Notes: generated by a model from the letters alone, not told the origin. Numbered from the stretch's first letter, positions 34,968 to 43,101 are shown. The stretch is DNA of 64,000 nt from Bacillus paramycoides (GCF_001884235.1 NZ_MAOI01000123.1:264121-328120), one strand, 5' to 3'. Numbers and translations are program-made.

Positions 34968-35588
34968 TCAAGAATATAAAACTATACCTAGCAATTCACA
35001 TTCTTTCCGCTTTATGTCCGCGATTACTTTTTGTACTGCACTCAATGAATCTTTTCGTTTTTTGACTGCCAAAATTACTCCATCACATTTCTCCGCAATA
35101 AAATGCGTAACAGGAAGCTCAAACACTTCAGATGAATAAAAGAAAATGTAATCAAACTCTTCTTTCCACTTATCTATTACATTATCAAATTCATCCATAG
35201 CAACTAAGGGCGTTCCAATATGTACAGTCTTTTTTGCAGGAATACAATATAAGTATTCAGAAAGATCACTAGAAAAAGATTCATAATTTAAGGTAGAAGA
35301 GCTTATTATATCGTTTACTGTTGTCATATGATTACTTTGTAACAATAGATGCAGCTTAGGATCAGAAAAATTCACATCGACAAGTAACACTTTTTTCTTC
35401 ATTTCCGCAAAAACTAATCCCATATTTACTATTAGTAAAGCAACAGCGCCTCTATCCTTAGTCGAACTAACTGTGAATACTTGTTTTCCCGATTTTTTCA
35501 ACTCATGATATACAGTATAAAATTGCTCTTTCATTACAGCATCATGCGGATCGAACTTCAGCTGTTTCTTTCTCTTAAACATCGACAT
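34968..35588 (-). CDS. Degenerate CpsD/YwqD-like ATPase (BY-kinase relative)
   Basis: A 206-residue protein in the position of the bacterial tyrosine kinase. It keeps VFTVSSTKDRG at the Walker A site, VLLVDVNFSDPKLH at Walker A' and an FDYIFFYSS stretch at Walker B. The P-loop GKS/T is replaced by GAVA, and the C-terminal Tyr cluster of CpsD is absent. It is thus unlikely to hydrolyse ATP normally. The start at 35588 follows GGAGGTGA and overlaps the modulator gene by 14 bp. It is a scaffold or a pseudo-kinase by inference. Confidence 0.8.
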   Translation of the reverse strand: MSMFKRKKQLKFDPHDAVMKEQFYTVYHELKKSGKQVFTVSSTKDRGAVALLIVNMGLVFAEMKKKVLLVDVNFSDPKLHLLLQSNHMTTVNDIISSSTLNYESFSSDLSEYLYCIPAKKTVHIGTPLVAMDEFDNVIDKWKEEFDYIFFYSSEVFELPVTHFIAEKCDGVILAVKKRKDSLSAVQKVIADIKRKECELLGIVLYS

Positions 35589-36306
35589 GTTCACCTCCAT
35601 ATATAGATGATTGCGTTTCAACTTCTGTAGATTTTCTCTTTCTTTTTGGCTCCATATTTATGTGACCAATAACAGAGACTGTTGTTATTTTCTCTAAATC
35701 TTGTTCCACATATATACGCTCATCAAAATAATCCCGAAGTACAGCTAAACCAATGCCAACAAAAAAACTAACAATTAAAGAGATAGGAATAATAAGTTGT
35801 AATTTCGGAAACAATTTCTCCGCTTTTTCCTGTAAATCTGGACTAATTAATATTTTTACGCCCTGTACATTCGTATACTGTTGAAAGCTTTTTTGAGATT
35901 GTTCTGCCAATGTCTTTACAATCTCTTTAACGACTTGAGGATCTGAATCTTTTACTGTTACAGTAACAATTTGCGAGTTGTCCGTATTCACCACCGAAAT
36001 TTTTTGTGCTAATTCATAACTTGATTGTTCTAATTTTAAAGTGTTTTTTACTGTCGAAATAATTAGTGGACTTTTTAAAATATCAACAAACGATGTTACG
36101 AGTTGCTTATTTTCTTGTGTTTTATTCGCTGTATTTTCCTTATTAAACTCATCTAAATTCCCAACAAGGATTTGCGCTGAATATTGATACGAAGGCTTTA
36201 GCACATACATAGAAATAAGAACTAGAGAAACGGTTAAACAACACATCGTCAAAATAATCGTTACGAATCTTCTTTTCAATAACTGTTGAAAATCTTTTAT
36301 ACTCAT
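35575..36306 (-). CDS. Chain-length modulator (YveK/Wzz/CapA type)
   Basis: A 243-residue protein with two membrane helices (about residues 16-38 and 172-195) enclosing an extracellular domain, plus a short cytoplasmic tail, the CpsC/YveK layout: MSIKDFQQLLKRRFVTIILT at the start and PKLQLIIPISLIVSFFVGIG near the second helix. It normally activates the partner kinase and sets polymer length. ATG at 36306, after GAGG, is preferred to the TTG upstream. Confidence 0.87.
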   Translation of the reverse strand: MSIKDFQQLLKRRFVTIILTMCCLTVSLVLISMYVLKPSYQYSAQILVGNLDEFNKENTANKTQENKQLVTSFVDILKSPLIISTVKNTLKLEQSSYELAQKISVVNTDNSQIVTVTVKDSDPQVVKEIVKTLAEQSQKSFQQYTNVQGVKILISPDLQEKAEKLFPKLQLIIPISLIVSFFVGIGLAVLRDYFDERIYVEQDLEKITTVSVIGHINMEPKRKRKSTEVETQSSIYGGEHVDV

Positions 36307-36318
36307 TTCTTGCCTCAA

Positions 36319-37512
36319 TTATTTCACCGCCTTTGTCTGAATAACGTCCTGCAAGTCATTTTCTACAGATAACTCTTTCTTATCTCTATCCGCTCGCTTT
36401 GTTACATACTTTCCGACCCTAAATGCAAATTTTTCTACAAATACATACGAAATCGTTGCAAGTATAAACGACATAATAAGCGACATAATTAAAACAATAG
36501 GTAATGGTACTGTTTCATGGAGCATGTATATAAGGGAAAATAAAGATATAGTATGGTATAAATAAAGACTGTAAGAAATCTTCCCCAAATATAACAAGTA
36601 TTTATTATGCAGCAAAGATGACAAAGTTGATACTGACAAGCTTAATATGACAAATAGACATGCACTTATCGCTACTGCGTAGTCTCGAAATACGAAATTA
36701 TTGAGCACATTAATTTCTCCAATAATCCCTTCATACATATAAAGAAAAACCGCTAATAAAAACCATAAAATTTTCTTGTTTTTGGTACAATTACTAAAAA
36801 ACATTATTAAATGTTTTTTATACTTCGCAACTTGCGCTCCAAATAAAAACAGTACTGTGTAATACAACGTTAATGCATAGCTTGTCAATGTTAAACCAGA
36901 GTGAAATAAAAATAATATTACGACAGAACATATACTAAAACTAAACAAGCATAATAATGAATACCAAATTGTTTTTCGTAAACATATCATTAAAACTAAC
37001 GGAAAAATTATTGATATTCGCATTTCATGTACAAGTGACCAAATCACACTGTTATATGCATCTGTATTATATTTCCCGATCAATAAAACATGTTGTGCTA
37101 TTAAGCTTAAAGAGCTTTCAATCGTCCATGAGCGATTAAACCATTCACTTAAATAAGAAATACCATATTCACTTATTGTAGTCTGGCATATAATAGCTAT
37201 AATTATTGCTACAATATATGGAATATATATTCTGCATATACGTTTTAAAAGGTATGATCCATAGCTACTATAGTTTTTTCGAATGGATTCATACAAAACA
37301 AATCCACTCAAAACAAAAAAGATAATAACAGATTCGTTACCACTACTAAAAATAAGACGAGCAGGCGTTTCTCTTAATAGATATACAACAAATGGTTTAT
37401 TATCTTCATAACTGTAATTTTGATATGCTGAGAAAATCATTAGATGATGTCCAATCATTACTAAAAATGAAGAAATTCCCCTTATAGAATCCAGTTCTTC
37501 ATACCTCTTCAT
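36319..37512 (-). CDS. Acyltransferase family 3 (OafA/YrhL-like)
   Basis: A 397-residue membrane protein with about ten helices: YEELDSIRGISSFLVMIGHH (catalytic His region), FFVLSGFVLYESIRKN and LLKRICRIYIPYIVA match acyltransferase 3. It probably O-acetylates the exopolysaccharide, as first gene of the nine-gene operon. The nearest AGGAG lies 13 bp from the ATG, longer than normal, and a strong palindrome lies just upstream. Confidence 0.87.
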   Translation of the reverse strand: MKRYEELDSIRGISSFLVMIGHHLMIFSAYQNYSYEDNKPFVVYLLRETPARLIFSSGNESVIIFFVLSGFVLYESIRKNYSSYGSYLLKRICRIYIPYIVAIIIAIICQTTISEYGISYLSEWFNRSWTIESSLSLIAQHVLLIGKYNTDAYNSVIWSLVHEMRISIIFPLVLMICLRKTIWYSLLCLFSFSICSVVILFLFHSGLTLTSYALTLYYTVLFLFGAQVAKYKKHLIMFFSNCTKNKKILWFLLAVFLYMYEGIIGEINVLNNFVFRDYAVAISACLFVILSLSVSTLSSLLHNKYLLYLGKISYSLYLYHTISLFSLIYMLHETVPLPIVLIMSLIMSFILATISYVFVEKFAFRVGKYVTKRADRDKKELSVENDLQDVIQTKAVK

Positions 37513-37530
37513 CGTTTTACATCAACTCCT

Positions 37531-37557
37531 AATGAAATGATGATAATAATCATTTCA
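37531..37557 (-). promoter_or_regulatory. Fur-box-like palindrome before the exopolysaccharide operon
   Basis: GAAATGAT / ATCATTTC arms around 7 bp. Within it TGATGATAATAATCA matches 12 of 14 fixed positions of the Fur consensus TGATAATNATTATCA. It lies 20-45 bp upstream of the acyltransferase start. It could be a Fur site, a leader hairpin, or both. Confidence 0.45.
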
Positions 37558-37685
37558 AAGCGACATCTTTATTCATATTCCTCTCCCTTCTTTTCATTCC
37601 ATTTTTTCATATTAAAATGATTTTATATTATAAATTTGAGTGTATTGTAACATTTTTTGTAATATTTTGAATAGAAAATCCCAAT

Positions 37686-37703
37686 AATTGGTATATACCA
37701 ATT
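37686..37703. promoter_or_regulatory. Perfect 18-bp palindromic operator candidate
   Basis: AATTGGTATATACCAATT, about 175 bp upstream of the exopolysaccharide operon. The core TGGTATATACCA fits the GntR/HutC-type (NagR/DasR) operator pattern TGGTNTANACCA. No such regulator gene lies in the window. Confidence 0.5.
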
Positions 37704-37803
37704 TCAACCTCGAAAAATGGGAAATATTGATAGAAAAACACCATAAATATACCTTGCATATTTATTAAATCTATAAAGGAAATAGATTTTTTTGAATATA
37801 AAA

Positions 37804-37838
37804 TAAAAAAAGATAGCCTTTATAGACTATCTTTTTTT
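37804..37838 (-). terminator. Rho-independent terminator of the FbpB-like gene
   Basis: AAGATAG / CTATCTT stem with an 8-nt loop and a T7 tail, just after the small gene. Confidence 0.8.
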
Positions 37839-37845
37839 ATTTTAT

Positions 37846-37986
37846 TTAATTATTGGAGCCACTATATGCTACATGGCGTTTCTCAATCCGTTCTTCAATC
37901 TCTCTCATATTTTCTTTATTAGTTAGTAGGGATTGTTTATTTTCTATTAATAATTGTTTAAAGGATTTTCTCACTTTTTTTCGCAT
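37846..37986 (-). CDS. FbpB-family small basic protein
   Basis: A 46-residue very basic peptide: MRKKVRKSFKQLLIENKQSL at the start, then MREIEERIEKRH. This matches the FbpB/FbpC family of Fur-regulated basic proteins, which work with the FsrA sRNA in iron sparing in B. subtilis. ATG at 37986 has GGAGG nine bases before it; an ATG two codons earlier is too close. No convincing Fur box lies directly upstream, so iron control is not shown here. Confidence 0.7.
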   Translation of the reverse strand: MRKKVRKSFKQLLIENKQSLLTNKENMREIEERIEKRHVAYSGSNN

Positions 37987-38126
37987 TTTCATTTTCCTCC
38001 TTGGGGGATGGTTTATATAAAAGATAAGGAATTATCTGTGTGTTCTTATAATAATTGATTGTTGTGAAATCTATTTGAACTTCATATGAAAACCGAGTTT
38101 ATTTTCTGACAACTTTGTGAACAAAA

Positions 38127-38166
38127 AAGAAAGGTAGATCAAAAATATATTTGATCTACCTTTCTA
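38127..38166 (-). terminator. Rho-independent terminator of the exonuclease gene
   Basis: AGAAAGGTAGATCAAA and its complement form a perfect 16-bp stem with a 6-nt loop. Confidence 0.88.
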
Positions 38167-38172
38167 TACTCT

Positions 38173-39039
38173 TTAAAGCATATTAATTAATATTTCAGGT
38201 CTTCCCCAATTCATTTCGTTGCAAACGAATCGTAGCTTTTCTTCATCCATTGTGTGTAACCCTTCTTCTAACGAGCATGTAATTGGAACTTCACAATGAA
38301 TTTGCGCTAATTGTAAAGAGATATTTAAGTTCTCCAAATCACTTTCAATTTTTGTGCGCTGCGCTTTTGTTAATGATGCTATATTTTCTAGTACAGCTGA
38401 TACTGTTCCGTGTTCTTGAATAAGCTTATACGCTGTTTTTTCACCAATACCTTTTACACCCGGATAATTATCACTTGTATCTCCCATGAAAGCTTTCGCA
38501 TGAACAATTTGCCAAGGTTCTACACCTTTCTCTTCCATGATTTTCTCTGGTGTGTAATACTCGTAATTTCCAATTCCTTTACGAAGAAGCATAACTGTAA
38601 CATTCGTATCAACAAGTTGAAGTAAATCTGTATCACCTGTCAAAATATAAACTTCCGCTTCATTGCAATATTGCTTTGCAAGCGTACCGATACAATCATC
38701 CGCTTCGTAACCTTTCATACCGATGACAGGCATAGATAATTTCGCAGTCATTTCTTGCACTAAATCAAATTGCGGAATTAATTCCTCTGGCGGTGCTGCA
38801 CGATTCGCTTTATAATTCGAGAACGATTCCGTTCTAAATGTCGTACTTCCCATATCCCAGCACGTTACAATGTGCGTTGGTTTGATTGCTTGTGTTGCTG
38901 TTAATAAATGCTTCATATAACCATGAATCCCATTCGTCGGGGTACCATCTTGTCGTTTCATAAATTGTCCATAGACACTTGTTGCGTAAAAAGCACGAAA
39001 TAATAGTGCCATACCATCAACTAACAATACTTTTTTCAT
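38173..39039 (-). CDS. ypcP: 5'-3' exonuclease (YpcP/ExoIX-like)
   Basis: A 288-residue protein equal to the 5' nuclease domain of DNA polymerase I: KKVLLVDGMALLFRAFYA (first metal Asp), MKGYEADDCIGTLAKQY, YILTGDTDLLQLV and FMGDTSDNYPGVKGIGEKTA (helix-hairpin-helix and metal Asps). It removes 5' flaps and RNA primers. ATG at 39039 follows AGGAGAGG; twelve upstream codons are not family-like. Confidence 0.9.
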   Translation of the reverse strand: MKKVLLVDGMALLFRAFYATSVYGQFMKRQDGTPTNGIHGYMKHLLTATQAIKPTHIVTCWDMGSTTFRTESFSNYKANRAAPPEELIPQFDLVQEMTAKLSMPVIGMKGYEADDCIGTLAKQYCNEAEVYILTGDTDLLQLVDTNVTVMLLRKGIGNYEYYTPEKIMEEKGVEPWQIVHAKAFMGDTSDNYPGVKGIGEKTAYKLIQEHGTVSAVLENIASLTKAQRTKIESDLENLNISLQLAQIHCEVPITCSLEEGLHTMDEEKLRFVCNEMNWGRPEILINML

Positions 39040-39060
39040 AATTCCTCTCCTACTAACAAA

Positions 39061-39094
39061 AAATAATAACCTCACGTTATCACGTAAGGTTATA
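39061..39094 (-). terminator. Rho-independent terminator after the truncated Mg2+ ATPase
   Basis: ATAACCTTACGT / ACGTGAGGTTAT stem with a GATA loop and a T6 tail on the minus strand. Confidence 0.8.
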
Positions 39095-39173
39095 TAAATA
39101 GATTACCATTCTACGTTTTTGTTCAACTTTGTCTATTATACATTGTTTTTGTATATTTAGCATCATTAACACC

Positions 39174-39899
39174 TTAAGACGTTCTACCACAACAAGTATG
39201 AAGTATTCCTGAATACGTATTTTTACCTGTTGAAACAACGACAGCCTTTGCATTGCCACCAACAATATACGTACCTTTGAAACAAACATTTTCAAGCTCC
39301 AGTGGATTATAGTCTTTCATCCGTTTTAATGGAATAAATCGTTTACGTTCAATATGATAGCAACTTTCAAATTTCTCAATACTCGCATCGTTTCCTGTCA
39401 GCACAGATTCATTTACTAATAAATCATTTGCATAAATAATACGTACATCTGCCGGTACTGTATCACCTTCGGAAAGAAAGATCATATCTCCAGGTACAAG
39501 CTCTTGTACTGGTAGCTTCATCATTTTCAATTCATTGTTTAGCCCTGTTACGTTACAGCCTGCTACTCGAGAAACAGTAACTGTTTCACATTGTAATTCA
39601 TCATTCACATTTTGTTTTGAAAGACCTGGAATCATTCCACTTAGCTTTATCATCACTTCTGCAAGAAGCGCTCTTTTTGAAATTAATTCATTTCGACCGT
39701 ATACTTGAATACGTTTCTGTGCTTCTTTCACAGATAATCCGTCTCTTGTTGTTTTAAAATACGCAAATACAGATTTTACATCTCTTGTTGCAATTTCAAT
39801 TAATAAATCTTTATTTTTTTGGAGCATTGTTTGTTCTTTCATTGATTTTTTACTTGGTTTATATGACGTGTTACCCACAGTTTTATTTGCATATAACAT
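39174..39899 (-). pseudogene. mgtA: Truncated MgtA/MgtB-type P-type Mg2+ ATPase (N-terminal part)
   Basis: A 241-residue reading frame covers only the N-terminus of a P3B Mg2+-ATPase: cation ATPase N domain (FKTTRDGLSVKEAQKRIQVYGRNEL), then the actuator domain (VPGDMIFLSEGDTVPADVRII, LLVNESVLTGND, GNAKAVVVSTGKNTYSGIL). It stops before the membrane channel, the DKTGT phosphorylation site and the ATP domain; family members have about 900 residues. The next bases read GVND in another frame and then degrade. GGAGGAGA precedes the ATG. The intact M-box leader is still upstream. It may be translated but cannot transport. Confidence 0.82.
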
Positions 39900-39999
39900 A
39901 TTATCGTCTCCTCCTTTATAACATAGGAAGAAACGCTTTGTTTCTCGATTTATCCACTTTATCGTGAAAGTGTCTAGCGCTTAACTACTCGAATAAACG

Positions 40000-40104
40000 C
40001 TACATTATGATAAATATAGAGGGAGGAACAAGTCGTTTCCTGCCTACATCATATAATTTTGCTTTGAAGTATATGGGTAACGGAACCGAGTCAGAATTTG
40101 ACAT
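40000..40104 (-). CDS. 34-residue upstream ORF between M-box and mgtA remnant
   Basis: ATG at 40104 stands after a very strong GAGGAGGTGAGGAAC. The peptide begins MSNSDSVPLPIYF, has a basic middle and ends with VPPSIFIIM. Pro codons come early (VPLP) and late (VPP). It lies in the leader between the M-box terminator and the ATPase start, about 100 nt before the latter, where two small hairpins are found. By position and proline content it resembles the mgtL-type leader peptides of enterobacteria; no homology is claimed. Confidence 0.55.
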   Translation of the reverse strand: MSNSDSVPLPIYFKAKLYDVGRKRLVPPSIFIIM

Positions 40105-40171
40105 GTTCCTCACCTCCTCGTTTATTTTATAGTTATAATCTATACTATGAAATTACTCATAGCTTGGTAAC

Positions 40172-40204
40172 AAAAAAGACCCCACTCATAAGAGAGCAAA
40201 GGTC
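40172..40204 (-). terminator. M-box expression-platform terminator
   Basis: GACC..CTC / GAG..GGTC stem followed by T6 on the minus strand, 50 nt after the aptamer. Mg2+ binding should favour it. Confidence 0.75.
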
Positions 40205-40251
40205 ATTACATGCACAAATAAACGATTCCTAATATAATTAGAAATCTATGG

Positions 40252-40412
40252 ACCTCTCCCTCGTCGAGTTTTAGCACTGTATAGCATAGGTACATTACCA
40301 GCTACGTTAAGAAAAACCTTAATTCGATCATTCCTGTTGACCCATTGGCGTCTCTCGACATTTTTGGGCAGTAGCATTTCTCTATACAGGAGCCTCACCT
40401 AACAGAGACTTA
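40252..40412 (-). promoter_or_regulatory. M-box (ykoK) Mg2+ riboswitch
   Basis: Minus-strand conserved blocks in order: GTTAGGTGAGGCTCCTGTAT, ATGCTACTGCCCAAAAATGTC, GACGCCAATGGGTCAACAG, CTATGCTATACAGTGCTAAA. These are near-identical to the B. subtilis ykoK leader. UCUCU / GGAGA ends close P1. It senses Mg2+ and, through the terminator at 40172, should switch off the downstream Mg2+ ATPase, here truncated. Confidence 0.93.
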
Positions 40413-40582
40413 TTTTAATTACATAGAAAATGTTACTCTTATTTAAAATAGATGTCAACACTTTGTATGGAAACTTTTCCTTATTACAACAACTAACTCT
40501 AATGTAGTACGGTAATATACATCACATTCATCCTTCGACTATTTAAATTAATCGAACATATTTTTCAAGAATTAGCGAACAA
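40413..40582. other. Intergenic promoter region of the M-box transcript
   Basis: A/T-rich sequence of 170 bp with no ORF that I would support. It must hold the promoter of the minus-strand M-box transcript; no single -35/-10 pair stands out. Confidence 0.4.
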
Positions 40583-40617
40583 TAAAAGCCTTACGTTTTA
40601 AACGTAAGGCTTTTAAT
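40583..40617 (-). terminator. Rho-independent terminator of the DUF350 operon
   Basis: AAAAGCCTTACGTTT / AAACGTAAGGCTTTT perfect stem. The TAA of the DUF350 gene lies at its 5' edge. Confidence 0.85.
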
Positions 40618-40999
40618 ATGTTACACAGCCAGCAATTACAATTCCAATTGAAAGTGATAAAAACATAAGGAAAAGACCGACTGCCTGATTATCTTCTTCC
40701 AGACTCTTACTAATATTGAAACGTGGTGTAAGCCATTCCGCTAAATAATAGACAACAATTTGTGCTAAAATCCCAACTGCTCCCCATGACACCATATCAA
40801 GAAGTGAAATAGAATTAGCAGCCGTTGAATATAAAACGATAGCAAGACCAAGTAATCTTCCTCCAAGTACGTAGCTTACCGCTTTATTCCCTTGAGCCAT
40901 TAACTTAAATTCCTTCACTTTCGTTGTCACCTCCATAAGAAAAAGACCGATACATAAAAGTACAAGTGATACTGCTAAGTATAGTAAAAAATTAATCAT
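40613..40999 (-). CDS. DUF350-family membrane protein (YjfL-like)
   Basis: A 128-residue protein with four hydrophobic helices (about residues 3-22, 42-60, 67-88 and 105-125), LLGLAIVLYSTAANSISLLDMVSWGAVGI in the middle, typical of DUF350/YjfL. It overlaps the GspS-like gene by 4 bp (ATGA). In enterobacteria yjfL lies with a GspS-like gene and a YgiB-like lipoprotein gene, the same three-part set as here. Function of the set is not established. Confidence 0.8.
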   Translation of the reverse strand: MINFLLYLAVSLVLLCIGLFLMEVTTKVKEFKLMAQGNKAVSYVLGGRLLGLAIVLYSTAANSISLLDMVSWGAVGILAQIVVYYLAEWLTPRFNISKSLEEDNQAVGLFLMFLSLSIGIVIAGCVTY

Positions 41000-42231
41000 T
41001 TATTTTCCTCCTTCTTAATACCTACCGGTAAATAATACGATTCATTTCCCGTAATTTTTTCTCCGGCACGTATACCGATGCTACTCGTTTTTCCAGCAAT
41101 TAAAAATGACCCAAACACATACGATAGTTTTTCAATCCCTTTTTCAGTTTCCAAAAATACTATTGGAAGGTCTATATATTTTTGAAATATAGGAAGTGAC
41201 GATTTATACGTTTGATGTACATTTCGAATCATAATGTTTGTATCCTTATCACGAATAGTAATCGTATCACCCTCCCTACCGAACGATGGCTTTTGAACGA
41301 AAGAATCTTTCCCTAAAAACAAATTTGGTTCTAAATATGTAGGTAGCATATATTCTGTAATCCACTGTTGTTCCTCTCTCGTATAAAAAGCACCTTCTTC
41401 TGCTAATCCCCAAATAAGACATTGAATTGATTTAGGCTGTAGTAAAAATGCTGATACAGGATTTATAATAAAAAGCTTCTCTTCCTTTACAAGTTGTAAA
41501 AGTTCTACTCCTACTAAATCCCCTGATTCAGGATCTTGATCCTCAATCAAATCTTCAATTGGATACGTTTGGCGATACAGAACATCAATTGGCATTCCAT
41601 CTCCGTCCACTAAAGCATCATCTGTAATTCTAAGCTCTGACATTGACATCACTTTATTTTCAACATGACATAGTTGACTCAAATACATAGTCGTATTCCA
41701 ATCTTCTATATGTTCATGATGAGCTGTAAAAACGACATTTGGATTTTGTATTCCTTTTGCAGCTTCCATTACGGCTTTTGTAATACCAGAAGAAAGTAAA
41801 CGCTCTTGATTTATATTCGGATCAGCATAGCCTAACTGTTCGCAAACTTTCCCATTCATTTGAAAGCATTCCATAATAAAAGTTGGCGTATCACTATTAA
41901 ACTCAAGCATTTTAATACGATTATCTTCTGTTAAGGCAAAATCAAATCGTGAAATAACAGATTCAGGATACATACCCTTCATTCTAATAAAAGGCAAGCT
42001 TGCCGATGGAAAACCAAGTTCAAGAAGCTGTTCATTAGATAATTCTCGTAGAAGTCTAGCAGTCTTAAAAAATATTTTCCCCATTCGTTCAGTTGCTAAT
42101 TGTAGCTGTTTCATAGTTTGTTCTGTTATCGGACAAACATGAAACAAACTATACTCACCACCATATAAATCCGACCAGAAATGCGGATAATTTGAATAAA
42201 ATCTTTTTCGTTTCTTTATGTATTGTGACAT
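40996..42231 (-). CDS. Glutathionylspermidine synthase-like ATP-grasp protein
   Basis: A 411-residue protein resembling the synthetase domain of glutathionylspermidine synthase: RFDFALTEDNRIKMLEFNSDTPTF, ETGKVCEQLGY-like region (MNGKVCEQLGYAD), LGKDSFVQKPSFGREGDTITI and YVFGSFLIAGKTSSIGIRAGEK. Firmicutes lack glutathionylspermidine, so a related amide ligation, perhaps on a peptide or polyamine, is likely. The middle gene of a three-gene operon (lipoprotein, this, DUF350). Confidence 0.8.
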   Translation of the reverse strand: MSQYIKKRKRFYSNYPHFWSDLYGGEYSLFHVCPITEQTMKQLQLATERMGKIFFKTARLLRELSNEQLLELGFPSASLPFIRMKGMYPESVISRFDFALTEDNRIKMLEFNSDTPTFIMECFQMNGKVCEQLGYADPNINQERLLSSGITKAVMEAAKGIQNPNVVFTAHHEHIEDWNTTMYLSQLCHVENKVMSMSELRITDDALVDGDGMPIDVLYRQTYPIEDLIEDQDPESGDLVGVELLQLVKEEKLFIINPVSAFLLQPKSIQCLIWGLAEEGAFYTREEQQWITEYMLPTYLEPNLFLGKDSFVQKPSFGREGDTITIRDKDTNIMIRNVHQTYKSSLPIFQKYIDLPIVFLETEKGIEKLSYVFGSFLIAGKTSSIGIRAGEKITGNESYYLPVGIKKEENK

Positions 42232-42234
42232 CTT

Positions 42235-42546
42235 TTATCCTCCAAATCCGCCCTTTGAACCACTTCCAATTCCACCTTTAAATTCTGCCGAAGATTGATA
42301 AGATTTAAATTCTGATGAATTTTTGAAAGTGGATTTATTTTGATAGTATTTACCACCGTAAAAGTAATGTCCACGATACCCTGAACTACTATCATCACAC
42401 TGCCAAACACCAAGTTCATCATCCCAATCCCAATCAGAACAACTATTATCATTCGGTTCGGCAGGAACATCTTGCGCGCAGCCAAATAGGGTCCCCGTCA
42501 TTAATGACGTCAAGACACTACCTACAAGCCATTTCGTTTTTGTCAC
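42235..42546 (-). CDS. Small lipoprotein, YgiB/DUF1190-like
   Basis: A 103-residue secreted protein with a signal peptide and lipobox (TGTLFGC, Cys at about residue 23). The mature part is acidic and Trp-rich (CSDWDWDDELGVWQCDD), followed by Gly/Tyr-rich repeats and a Gly-rich tail (GSGSKGGFGG). The start is GTG at 42546, after GGGGAG. Its place with GspS-like and DUF350 genes suggests that it is the surface partner or substrate of the ligase; this is inference. Confidence 0.75.
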   Translation of the reverse strand: MTKTKWLVGSVLTSLMTGTLFGCAQDVPAEPNDNSCSDWDWDDELGVWQCDDSSSGYRGHYFYGGKYYQNKSTFKNSSEFKSYQSSAEFKGGIGSGSKGGFGG

Positions 42547-42629
42547 CCTTGAACTCCCCTTTTTAAATTATATTTCTATTATATAAGAAGCCATGATAAA
42601 GTAGAAGAAAAAGGAAGAAGAGGGATAAA

Positions 42630-43079
42630 ATGCGATTAGAATATCGACTCAATGATGAAACTAACGGGTATCCTGCTTTATGGAACTACGTAAATATTTC
42701 TAATTCTGAAATTATCGCGCGTATGACTTGTGAATATTTTATAAAAGATAGAAATACATATGTCGTTACTGCAACTTCGGTAGATCCAGACGGAACAGTA
42801 GCGCTATATGTACAAAAAGAAGCTTTTTTCAACGACCCTTCAGATTCTACATACTCGCACATTGGTTTTGAAATTAGGGAACTAAAGGAAACAAGCTCAA
42901 TTATGATAGAAAGTAAAGATGTGTGGAATTACGAGGAAATCTTACCCTTTCTCCATTCAGATATTATATACATCCAAAGAGATGGAAGACATATGGAATT
43001 CACCCTAGATTCAAGAGAAATTGATGAAGACCGCAAGTGCTATATTTATTATGGAAATTTCACAGGTGAATCGAGATAA
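42630..43079 (+). CDS. Conserved hypothetical protein
   Basis: A 149-residue soluble protein (MRLEYRLNDETNGYPALWNY at the start, YIYYGNFTGESR at the end), acidic and rich in Tyr, with alternating beta-type sequence. I recognise no family. AGAGGGATAAA precedes the ATG. It is divergent from the lipoprotein operon with an 83-bp gap, so the two share a promoter region. Confidence 0.65.
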   Translation: MRLEYRLNDETNGYPALWNYVNISNSEIIARMTCEYFIKDRNTYVVTATSVDPDGTVALYVQKEAFFNDPSDSTYSHIGFEIRELKETSSIMIESKDVWNYEEILPFLHSDIIYIQRDGRHMEFTLDSREIDEDRKCYIYYGNFTGESR

Positions 43080-43101
43080 GATGTACATATTTATTCAACA
43101 A

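Noticed and set aside
37992-38126. Fur box upstream of the FbpB-like gene
   Set aside because: The best candidate (TTATAATAATTGATT) matches only the left half of the consensus.
39080-39295. 71-codon ORF after the truncated ATPase
   Set aside because: It overlaps the end of the ATPase fragment in another frame and has no start signal; it is read as decayed sequence.
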